The position numbers and the translations under genes are program-made. The notes under the pieces are model-generated. The model was given only the letters and a program-made list of their open reading frames with translations. It searched no databases and was not told where the DNA came from. This document shows positions 54,139 to 64,000 of a DNA stretch of 64,000 nt, one piece after another; position 1 is the stretch's first letter, and each line of letters begins with the position of its first letter. This DNA is from Siniperca chuatsi. Taxonomy: Eukaryota > Chordata > Actinopteri > Centrarchiformes > Sinipercidae. The DNA lies in contig NC_058053.1 in the NCBI RefSeq assembly GCF_020085105.1, positions 18,666,888 through 18,730,887 of the forward strand, given 5' to 3'.

Positions 54139-57100
54139 ATGTCCGGGAAGGAGCGCAGCCCCCGCCATCGGCCATGGTCGGTCTACCGGGCCAACACGTT
54201 TGATCTCTCAGCTGAGATGATGGGGCTGGCTCTCTCGGGTAACTAAGTAACTGCTACCATGGTAACCTGTTTACTTCGTTGATGATGAAACAGGGTGTTA
54301 AAAAAGAGCTCCCCTTCCTCTTTCTCTCTATCCTACAGGCAACAGTCAGGACCCAGACGAGCCTGTGCTGGAGTTCAGCGTGGGTAAGTTCAGGAAGAAG
54401 CCACAGATAAACTGCTGCACAATGCATATGGATCAGTCTGTGTGTGTCTGTGTATCCAAGGCATGATATAGCTTATTCCTCTCCATTGTTGCTCCATTGT
54501 TGTCCAAAAACTATTAAAAACACATTAATGAGCCACACTGTTGATCCACCTGACATGTTCCTTCAGTATGATGAACATGGGCACTGTAGTTTATTTTGAG
54601 TCAATCCCACAATGCACCTGCTGCAGTAAAAACTCAACAGTGCATCAAATGTGTATTAATCCACAGCTAAAACTAGCCCCTAACAAATGCACTTTTTACT
54701 TCTGTTTGATTGTTTGCTAAAAACTACAGTGCCCCGCTGTTTTAGACAATTAATGGGCTCTTTATTTTTAAATGAAACTATATTTATATAGCAGGAACAA
54801 ATGAGCTGCATGCCACAGACAAACTAGGGAAGTTGGAAAGTAATGAGGGACTGACTAATGCATTGTTGGTTTTGATCTTTTCTTTGATCTTCTATGTGTA
54901 TGTGTGATTTTATATGGTGATAATATGTCAATGTTGTGTTTACAGCTTGTTCAGTTGCCTGCAAGTGGCCTAAAAATAATCTGATGCTGCTTTAAAGGAT
55001 GAAGCACGATGTGTCTTGTCAGTGATTGGCTAAAGAGGCGACTACATCATTTGTGTGGAACGACTTGTTTAATTTTTATCCCTTGTTCAACCCGAAAGCA
55101 TTAGTGTAAACAACTGCTGCTTACCAAGTACTAACAACTCAAAAATACTGTATTACATTCCTCCCATGGCCAAGGATTAGTTACCATCCCACTATTAAAT
55201 CCCACACTTTGTAATCTCTTCCTGTGTTTATATGCTGCTGCAGCCTGCAGTGAGCTGGTTACTCCCTCTCTGGACCGTAAGCCAACCAGCTTCGTTGCCG
55301 TCAGCTGCACCACACCGCCACAGGCCTTCTGGACCAAGCACGCTCAAACTGAAATCATAGAGGTACACCGCTGCTTGCTTGCCCTTGCTACCTGCCTTGT
55401 GTTAGACAATTCAGAACGATTTCACCTCTCTCTCTCTGTCGCTCTCTGTCTTCAGGGCACCAGTAACCCTATCTTCCTGAGCAGTGTAGCATTCTTTCAG
55501 GACGCTTTGATCACTCAGCAGACTCAGGTCAAGCTTTCTGTCTACGATGTAAAGGACCGCTCACAGGGCACGGTAAGCCCCAACCATTTCTTGCAAAACC
55601 ACTTGACTCCAATGTCTTCAAATTTCCTGTTAGGAAGTTAAAATGGTTCTTATTTACTAAATCCTTTATAGTCTACACTTATCTGCGTGAAATCCTCTAA
55701 ATCCTTTGGGTGTGTGTGCTTTTATGTGACAGATGTACATGCTTGGTTCGTCCATGTTTTCTGTGAAAGAGCTGCTGCAGGACAAACACCATAGACTGCA
55801 CCTGACTCTCAGGTAACAGGCAGACACGACACACTGTGCCTTTTCCTCTGTCAGTGAAAAAATGATAGCAACTGCATGCTGGATTTGGGTTCAGGGGTGT
55901 TTAATTTACTTGATGCCACTGTGGGTCAGGTCAGCGGAGAACGAGCGCGTGGGGAACATTACCGTCATCGCCTGGCAGATAGAGGAGAAGCGCGAGCAGA
56001 GAGCTCCTGTTGCAAGATTACAGAGAGGAGACACTGTTAATGGAAGGGTGAGTGATCAGGAGGTCAGGACAGAAATGCTTAAGTTTGCAACACGTTTTTC
56101 TTCTCATGGATGTATGAGAAATGAAATGATTAGTCGATGATGTCCTTCATGAGTCCTTTTTCTAGCAAAATATTATAAAACAATTCCTCAGTTCCAGTTT
56201 CTGCTTTTTGTCATCTTATGTGATAAAAGAAATGAATATCTTAAGGTTTTTGACTGTTGGTCGGACCAGTGGTGGAATGTAACAAAGTATATTTACTCAA
56301 GTATTGTACTTAAGTACAATTTTCAGGTACTACTTTATACTTCTACTCCACTACAATTCAGAGGCAAATATTGCACTTTCTGCTCTACTACATTTATTTG
56401 ACAGCATTAGTTACCAGTTAGTTTGCAGATTCAGATTATTAAGACAAAATATAAATTTACTAATACATTATGATGTATTATTATGGATTAAGCTAACCGG
56501 TAACATATAAAGTAACCCCACGTTTACTAGCTGCAACATTAGTGATGCTTACACATTAAGGCATCACTAATTACAATGCAATAACCCTAACCCTCTGAAA
56601 AGAGCCATTCTGCATAATGACTACTTTTACTTTTGGTACTTTCAGTATATTATAATGCCAATACTTATGTACTTTTACTTAAGTAAGATTTTGAATGCAG
56701 GGCTTTTACTTGTAACAGAGTACACTGTGGTATTGCTACTTTTACTTAAGTAAAAGATCTGAGTACTTCTTCTACCACTGGGTTGGCTTTTGGAAACTGT
56801 GATGGGCATGTTTCACTGATTAACTTGATAATAAATGTAAAAGTTGCAGGCCTAGAAAATATATTTAACCTCATATTGTTTTGCCTGACTAAGTATCTCT
56901 GCCCTCAGTCTATTTCTGGTTGTATTGTTTTAATGAGTCTCGTCATCACAGATCAATGAAAGAGGAAGTTAGACACATGAAGGTCAGTTGGATTTCTTTA
57001 GGCATTATTGTGATTTTTTTGTGTATGTTTGTGTCAGATGGTTCTCGCTGTTGATGAAAGTCTGACTGAATCCATGGGCATTAAATCCAGGTCTTCATCT

Positions 57101-60100
57101 CTGTGTAAAGACCCACTGCTAAAGGCTGGTGAGTGTGTCTATATGAACTAAATATCAACTGTGTGAGAGTTTAGTAACAGGTGACGTGGATTGCTAGCCA
57201 CGTCATGGTGATTCAGCTGTGATAGTATGTTTTTCGGTCTGCTTCAGTGTTTGGGGGCGTCATGTCTCGAACATACCGGTTCCCCACCACGGACGGCAAC
57301 CACCTCCGGATCCTGGAGCAGATGGCGGAGAGTGCACTCTCCCTGCATATTCCTCGACAGTTTGTCAAACTGCTGCTGGAGGAAGATGCCGTCAGGTAAC
57401 GTCTGAAAATTGTCTTGATATTATTGATCAGAACATCTGGCCATAGGATAAGCAGGGCGTTGTAGTCCAGTGGTTCTTTTCTTTAATATCTCACGCACTG
57501 CTTTCTAATGTCATTTACAAGTGCAAATTTTCCATTTTCCAAGTCCAAGCATCCTCATTTTGTATTTTTCTGTAGTTTAATGTGTGGAAAGATATGATAC
57601 TTTCATAGTTAGTTTGTAACATTATGCAAGAATATTTTGTTTATGAAATAATTATATTTTTGGACTCGGACTCAGCCCACATTTGGAATCTTGACTTGCT
57701 CTTGAAGCGACTACAGCTCTGCCTTTCTTCACAGGTTGCAAATGAGTTGCGAGCAGTTTAACCAAAGAGTGATGTCCCCTTCTCAGATATTTTCATTTGG
57801 ATCATTTTTATCAGCCTGAAGATATATAACTATCCAATGTCTCACAATAAAAAAAGAAATGAAAAAGCTTTTTCATGTCTCCTTTGGAGATATTGAACTG
57901 AAATGTGTGTGTGCTTTGTGGGATATATTATGAACTGTATATTATTTATGTATTTTATGATTGTATCAGCATCATATGGTGAAAGAAACATTATCATTAC
58001 GACTCCTGCTGTTGCCGTTCTTAGTAATGGCTGCTTGTAATGAGGGTAATTTGAGGAGTTGGACTTGCTCAGCTGTTGTGTTTATTGCATTGACCTTAAC
58101 TGAACAAGCTGTGAGATCATCAGTGCATCAGCTGGATGTCTTGACTGTATATGCATTTGTGTGATGTGCAGGGTGTGTGAGCTGGAAGAACTGGGTGAGC
58201 TGTCTCCGTGTTGGGAGAACCTCAGGAGGCAGATCATCACTCAGTATCAGACCATCATCCTCACCTACCAGGAGACCATAAGTGACCTGCACGAATACAA
58301 AGGTTAGAACCACTAACTATCTGTGGGAGCTTCGTCAAGTCCAAGAAAGTCACATCACCAGGGTATCTCGGCTTGGGCTCGGATTCTACAAATGTATAAC
58401 AGAAAGCAAGCTTTACAAACCGGGGGCTTTGAGTTTAAAATATGTGGGAATTGACCAGGCAGGAAGGGTCTAACAAAAGTATGCTTTGAAGTTTTATTTT
58501 GGGAAGTGTTTTTGGAGCTTGACCCCTATTAGGGACTAAAACCTGGGTATCTCTGTGGTAGTTTGGTGTTATCACTTCCTGTTTTATTTTGGTAGTATTC
58601 TTCTTCCCTTGTGTGTCTTGTGTTTTTACTTCCTGTCTGTGTTTTCCCTCCAGTTTTGATTGTTGGCCCTCCCTTGATTGTTTGCACCTGTGTCTCGTTG
58701 TCTCACCTCCCCTTGGGTATTTAGTCTGGGTCTTTTCTTTGTTCTGTGTCGGATCATTGTTGTACACATGGTGTTGTTCCGTGCCGAGCCCTTGTCTGTG
58801 AGTTGCGTTGGATTCTTTGTTCTCCCGTGAACCTTGTTTGGATTTTGGATTTTGTCTGCTCATTACCTGTCTGCTCACCTCTGCCTGTTCTTGCCTGCAT
58901 TCCACCCAACAATAAACACGGTAGTTATCCGGCTACTTCACCCTGAGACCGCTTCCTCGTCATCTGCTTTTGGGTCCACATACCTCCATACAGCACCCTC
59001 GCCTTACGACAATCTCGGCCTCTGCTGCATCATTTTTAAAGTATATGTCCCTCACAGTTTCAACAATGTTATGAAAGTGCAATACTACATATTTGAGTAT
59101 CCCTAAAAAAATATAATAAACGTTGCAATATTGCACAAGATAACCAGTGTGACATCTTATATATTTAAATTTTCATGTAAAATATCACATTAGGACTTAT
59201 CTATACCCTATTATATACAGATATAGATGACTTCTTTCCTCCTCTCTGCTCCCTCCCAGGTCCTTCATTTAAGTCTAGTACCTTGAAAGCTGAGAGGAAG
59301 TTGGAGTTTATTCCTACTAACCTGCACATCCAGAGGATGAGGGTACAGGGAGAATCTGGCTACGGTAGGTATTTGTGCACATACTGTATGTATGTATGTA
59401 CTGTGTGCCTATGCGTGTCCAAGGTTTTAATAATATTGTTTATTCAGTATCTTCATCCTCTTTGTTACTGTTCTCCAATCAGACCGGACATATGATGTTG
59501 TGACTATTGGTGCTCCGGCAGCACATCATCAAGGCTTTAAAGGCTGCGGCCTCCGAAAACTACTGCACAAGCTTGAAGAAGCCAGGAAACAGTGAGTAGA
59601 GCAAAGCATAAAATACAGGGTTCTTGTGCCATGAGTTTCATGGTGGCGTTTGATTTTCCGAGTGATTAATTCATCTTTTTTTGTGATTCTTTTTTTTTGC
59701 CGTACTCAATTAGCACTTATGAGGAGGAAAGGTGAGATTACATGTAGTTTATTACAAGTTTCTGGTGTGTTTTTTGTTGCTGTGTTTAACCATACTTGTT
59801 CCACAAGTGATCTTCTCTTTTATGGCTTTGTCTTTCACACATCAACACACACCCAAAGCTCTGCTGGCACTGGCTCTAAAGGAATGGCATACCAGCCTCA
59901 GGATGTTGTGAAAGCGAAGGAGCTGATTGGTCAAATTAACACTCTGAAGACACAAGTGTGTTACTACACTGAACGTCTCTCTCGAGCCGCCAAGGAGCGC
60001 TCAGCCAACGCTCTGGAGAGAACCCTGGCCATCCTAACAGAAAAGGTAAGAGAGCACTGTGTTATGCTGTGTTATAGTTTCTTCTCTGTTTTATTTCACT

Positions 60101-63100
60101 CGTTCACTCTCCCTCTCCTTCTGGCTTCACTGATTCCTCAACCTCCCGACTTTTTGTCTCAACTCTTGTTGCCTGGATAGAGATGATCAGTTCTTGCAAG
60201 CTAAAAAAGTCTTTAAATTCAGTTTAAAAAAGGACAAATAGGATACTATACAACAGATAACATATATGTACTCCAAACCTCTCATTGATTAAATTTGTTG
60301 CTAGCACCTTTGTTGAGCAGTGAAATATACAATTACATTACACACAGGCAAAAGCATTTTTTATCTAAAACCTAATATACCATAACATAAACAAGACAAC
60401 ATGGTCAGTTGTTTTATCCTAACTAACAGAATGGGGAAAAGGGAAAAGTTCCAAAAACCACCCACTGCTAACTAAAAATAAAGTAAAGTTTAAAGTATAC
60501 AAGCCATTTTTAATGTCACGGTTTATGAACTTTAAAGAGCATTTTTTGCCCCAAGTCACTGTTAATTTAATGCCCAAAGTATAACCACATTTTTAACCTC
60601 TCTCTGTCCTCTCTCTCTCCTCCTGCAGACTCGTCAGTTGGTGACTGTGTGCGACTCCAAGCTGCTGTCCTCAGCCATCCTCGCCCTGGCAGCCGCCCGC
60701 CCAGAGTTCACTCAGCAAGGCACCCCGTCCCCGTCCTCCTCCTCCCTCTCACCCTCCTCTTGTTCCCCATCACGCTCCCCCTCCCGTCACCCTACCTCCC
60801 CTTCTCGTGCTGCCACCTCGCCTTCTCGCCATGCAGCTCCTCCGGAGGGCAGCGAAGGGAGTAAAAACAAGTGCGCCTCCTTGCAGGCAGATTTGCACGA
60901 GGACGAGTGGGTAAGAAAAGAGTCCATCGGCCTCTTTGATGTCTGTGTTCATGTGTTTTTTGGGGTAACTCCATTTACAATTTGTGTTTGTGTGCAGGGA
61001 AAGGTTTGGCTAAATGTTAATAAGAGCCTGGAGTGTGTGATCCAGAGGGTGGACAGGCTGCTGCAGCGAGACAAACTTCAGAGCGACAGTAGCTCTGAGG
61101 ATGTCTTCCTGCTCGCCACAGAGGAACCGGGTAATACTAAGAAAGGTACACACAAGCAGACAGATTTTTTTTGTTGTATGGTGCGTGAATGAGGCACAGT
61201 CGTACGAAGATCAGAGGGGTAATATGGATGTGTCACTCTCATGAGGTATCCATAGTAACCAAGAAGCTTTCTGGATACATCCTGAATATAAAGACAAGGA
61301 TTCACCATCATCATCATCACTGCAGCCATCACGTCATCCTCTGTTATCATCACCATCCTCGCATCCACCACAAATTTATCAACCATCATCATCATCATCA
61401 TCGTTCTCTCACCAGACTCCTGCATGCCTTTCACTTCCTGTTGATCACATCTGTAGGTTCATTCTCATAATGACTAACTTCTCATAACTGCTTCAGTGTT
61501 GCTGGATGTTTCAAAATCTGAAATACGACGTTGAGTTACAAGTAGAAGTGTAACTCTGTTACGATCCAAACATCCTTTACTTTCTCTCACTCTTAGATAC
61601 CAGCCCAGAGGTAGAAAAGACGTCTCCAGGTGAGAGAGCAATGCTCCCTTAACAATTAATTCCGTATGTGCTAGAAGTTGTTTACAGTTACAACACATTT
61701 TTAAGAATAGAACTTAATTATAATATTACGTAATGAATTTTAACCATTTATTTTTGTAAAAATCAAAATATTTCAGACCAGATTATGAATTGAAGAATTT
61801 AATTTAAAAACCAAAATGAAGAAACAAAGTTTGCAAAATCCACAGAGTCGGAAGTCCATGTTGGGATGCTTGATATGCAGATATGTCAATTTTATAGGAC
61901 TAATATACTGATTTGTTTCTTATATTTCTAAAAAAAAAAAAAACATGTTGAAATAGAGCAGAATTTCTATATGATCCACCTGGCAATCCCTCCATTCTCT
62001 TGAAAACAGAATACAAAGGTCAATGTGACAGCTACTTAATTGGTGAAAATGAGTTCACAGGACTGAAAAGGTTGAGAGACTCTGACCAGTAAAGTAAACA
62101 TGGCATGTATAAATTAATAGCATAGGGATATTATGGCAGTTTGCTGTTAAGTATAGTGTTTCAATCATGCCCTGTGTGGGCCAAATATAATGCGATCAAC
62201 TGATCAATAAATGTTGTTAAGACATTTTAGGACATGTACAGTATCGGCACATACCCTGTGTGTGTATATGTGTTTACCTGTGTGCCGTGTCCACAGGTGA
62301 GTGGAGCGACGCTCTGTACCCTCTCCTCACCACGCTGACGGATTGTGTGTCTCTGATGAGTGACAAAGCCAAGAAGGCCATGGTGTTTCTGCTGATGCAG
62401 GACAGTGCCCCCACCATCGCCATGAGCCTCACCCTGCAGTACCGCCGTGACGTTGTCTTCTGCCAGACGGTCCGTCACTTTCTACCTCCTTCTAGCAAAT
62501 CTGTCTTTCATACATTTGTAGTTTTGGGGAATTACCTGTCATTACACAGTGTCCATAATATGCATCAAAAACACGACCATTCTCCACTGTATTAATATGA
62601 GTTGTGCTGCTCACAGCTGACGGCGCTGATCTGCGGCTTCATTATCAAGCTGAGGAACTGTCTCTGTGACTCAGGCTTCCTCAGGCAGCTACACACCATT
62701 GGCTTACTGGTGCAGTACGAGGGCCTGCTCAGCACTTATGGTAACCTGTGTGTGAGGATGTGTACAAGTGTTTGTGTGCATGTATGCTTGTTTAGACATG
62801 TATCATCATACACAAAATAGAAATCCCTAAGAGAGAGCACACCTTAGGCTGTAAAATCTTGCAGAAATTATTTTCAAATGTTTAGAAATATTTTTTTAAA
62901 AACCATTGTGATCAAGAATCATGCTAATTGACTGATAGCGGCTGTGATTTATCCTAAATCCTGTCCGAGAATATAGGGTTTTTTGGGCAACATTTCAAGT
63001 CATGACCACCAAAACTGTGACAATTTAAATGTATCATGTTGCTGGTACAACATCCATGCATAAAATGCAGTCAAAACTGAATCAAAGTGAGCTGGATTGC

Positions 63101-64000
63101 TCAGAGTGAATATTAACATCTGATTTTAACTGCATTATCCGTTTAGAAGTCAAGGCAGTTATTGGAAATAGACCACACTTGCCAAAAGATATGGTAACCA
63201 GTGATAGGAAAATGGTATAGCATAAGCAAAAACAAATTAAAAACATTTTGGGCAAATAGAAATATTTTATTTATCAACTTTGTTAAAGATTTGTAGAAGG
63301 ATTGTTTAACAAAACAGCCATAAATTGGTGCTATCTGCATTAGATATGGCTCAGGAGGTAGAGCGGTCATCTAGTAGGTTCCTGGTTCGATCCCCGGCTC
63401 CTCCAGAGAGTGTGTCAAAGTGTCAAGACACTGACACTTAACCCCTGATGAGCAGGTTGGCACCTTGCATGGCAGCCTCTGCCATCAGTGTATGAATGTG
63501 TGAATGTTGTCATGTAGACTAGAAAAGCGCTAGATAAATGCAGTCCAATTACCATTAAAACCTTCCTCAGCTAATGGCCTTACTTTTCACCACCTTTCAC
63601 TGAAATCGGTTCAGCAGTTTTTGAAATATCCTGCCAATTCAAAGACAAACAAGCAAACATACAGGACCAAAACCATAACATCCTTGTTTGAGGTAATGAT
63701 GTCAGTGTTCTTTGCCTTACTTTTCTAGAGGATATAATTTGGGTTGTATGAATTATTATCGCCATGAACCTCTGTGATGACTCCTCATTTCTTAAAGGTG
63801 AGGAACTGGCCATGCTGGAGGATATGAGTGTCGGAGTGATGGACCTGAGAAATGTTACCTTTAAAGTTACCCAAGCAACTTCGGGTTTCGCCCCGGACAT
63901 GCTGCCAGTGATCACAGGAAACAGGAACGGCTTTAACGTCAGGGTTCCAATGCCCGGGGTGATGTTTGACACGCTGCCACGAGAGATCCAGAATGGGATG
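54139..64000 (+). CDS. inpp4a: INPP4A, type I inositol polyphosphate 4-phosphatase (5' part)
   Basis: Nineteen coding exons, 777 codons in frame, truncated by the window end: 54139-54238, 54339-54383, 55244-55362, 55456-55572, 55733-55812, 55930-56047, 57038-57128, 57248-57395, 58172-58302, 59260-59364, 59483-59591, 59714-59731, 59859-60045, 60629-60910, 60998-61145, 61597-61629, 62297-62469, 62617-62740 and 63798-64000. The enzyme removes the 4-phosphate of PI(3,4)P2 on endosomal and plasma membranes, damping PI3K/Akt signalling. An N-terminal C2 lipid-binding domain spans about residues 43-165, with [14 protein letters not shown] and NITVIAWQ. Further conserved blocks are [57 protein letters not shown] and [23 protein letters not shown]. 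The catalytic CX5R loop of the family is C-terminal and beyond the window. The start ATG has a strong Kozak context and aligns with the known N-terminus (SPRH, then [14 protein letters not shown]). Residues 489-530 are Ser/Pro-rich. INPP4B is the alternative, but the match is better to INPP4A. Confidence 0.95.
54480..54960 (+). repeat. Copy of the 19085-type repeat in INPP4A intron 2
   Basis: Carries CCATTGTTGTCCAAAAACT, AATGAGCCACACTGTTGAT, AGTATGATGAACATGGGC and AAACTAGGGAAGTTGGAAAG in the family order. Longest of the three copies. Confidence 0.6.
56130..56850 (+). repeat. 9618-type repeat split by a hAT-like element
   Basis: The 5' part (56130-56266) has GATTAGTCGATGATG, TTTTTGACTGTTGGTCGGAC; the 3' part (56781-56850) has AAACTGTGATGGGCATGTTTC. 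Between them lies the miniature element 56267-56780. It lies within an INPP4A intron. Confidence 0.6.
56267..56780. mobile_element. hAT-like miniature element in an INPP4A intron
   Basis: 514 bp bounded by CAGTGGTGGAA and TCTACCACTG, with internal ACTTAAGTA-type runs; same family as 20352-21166. The flanks ggtcggac and ggttggct share 5 of 8 bases. It interrupts a copy of another dispersed repeat that resumes at about 56781 (GGGCATGTTTCACTGATTAA). It carries no transposase. Confidence 0.75.
58490..58990 (+). repeat. Unresolved interspersed repeat, LTR- or UTR-like
   Basis: A T/G-rich stretch (CACTTCCTGTTTTATTTTGG, TCTCGTTGTCTCACCTCC) leads to CCCAACAATAAACACGG and CTTCCTCGTCATCTGCTTTTGGGTCC. 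Its composition differs from the surrounding INPP4A intron. Long open frames on both strands do not resemble known proteins. It looks like a retroelement terminal region, but no family can be assigned. Confidence 0.4.
61303..61403 (+). repeat. Imperfect (CAT)n repeats in an INPP4A intron
   Basis: Clusters of CAT/CAC triplets at 61303-61320 and 61383-61403. It lies between coding exons 15 and 16. Confidence 0.8.
63340..63558 (+). mobile_element. tRNA-headed SINE of a third family in the last INPP4A intron
   Basis: A-box-like TGGCTCAGGAGGTAGAGCGG (63347-63366) and B-box GGTTCGATCCC (63384-63394) are followed by the diagnostic body (CTTGCATGGCAGCCTCTGCC, AGAAAAGCGCTAGATAAATG). It ends near CCAATTACCATT. 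It lies about 240 bp before the final exon in the window. Confidence 0.8.

Noticed and set aside
58435-58905. 156-codon minus-strand open frame
   Set aside because: Low-complexity Gln/Lys/Asn-rich translation of a repeat block inside an INPP4A intron; no recognisable domain.
61300-61410. CRISPR-like or regularly spaced repeat
   Set aside because: Imperfect CAT triplets only; this is a eukaryotic microsatellite.
63347-63420. tRNA gene
   Set aside because: A and B boxes are present but the arms do not fold as a tRNA and a SINE body follows. The same holds for 5401 and 53000.

Overview
The window is vertebrate nuclear DNA, almost certainly from a percomorph-type teleost fish. It has multi-exon genes with GT-AG introns, tRNA-headed SINEs, an L2/Maui-type LINE, a Tc1/mariner relic, hAT-like miniature elements and long microsatellites. 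Four protein-coding genes can be rebuilt exon by exon. Reading frame and splice phase hold across every junction. All are recognised from remembered vertebrate orthologues; no search was run.

Layout. Positions 1 to about 20000 form a gene-poor stretch holding repeats: a LINE split by a SINE, a 190-bp GATA array, a palindromic miniature element and a Tc1/mariner remnant. TMEM182 follows on the minus strand (24519 to 20007, 5 coding exons, 248 aa). MFSD9 is divergent from it on the plus strand (27342 to 32718, 6 exons, 475 aa). A Na+/H+ exchanger, best called SLC9A2/NHE2, lies tail-to-tail with MFSD9 on the minus strand (45704 to 34345, 13 coding exons, 826 aa). After an 8.4-kb repeat-rich spacer comes INPP4A on the plus strand (54139 to beyond 64000). 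Nineteen coding exons and 777 codons of INPP4A are in the window. The catalytic P-loop expected near the C-terminus lies outside it.

The order and relative orientation of TMEM182, MFSD9 and SLC9A2 match human chromosome 2q12, as I remember it. INPP4A is also on human 2q11 but megabases away, so here it is a much closer neighbour. The four genes do not form a pathway: a claudin/PMP22-type membrane protein, an orphan MFS transporter, a plasma-membrane ion exchanger and a PI(3,4)P2 phosphatase.

The most unusual structures are not genes. (1) A 476-bp segment (48349-48824) recurs without a mismatch at 49747-50222, where the new copy is flanked by a 134-bp direct repeat. (2) A hairpin with perfect 50-bp arms lies in an SLC9A2 intron (40651-40789). 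(3) A SINE with an intact 14-bp target-site duplication sits inside the LINE. Within the genes, the odd points are a Cys/His-rich insert in the MFSD9 central loop, substitutions in the near-invariant ion-binding motif of the exchanger, a pure CAG-encoded poly-Gln tract in its tail, and a Ser/Pro-rich exon in INPP4A. I found no clearly new biological system.
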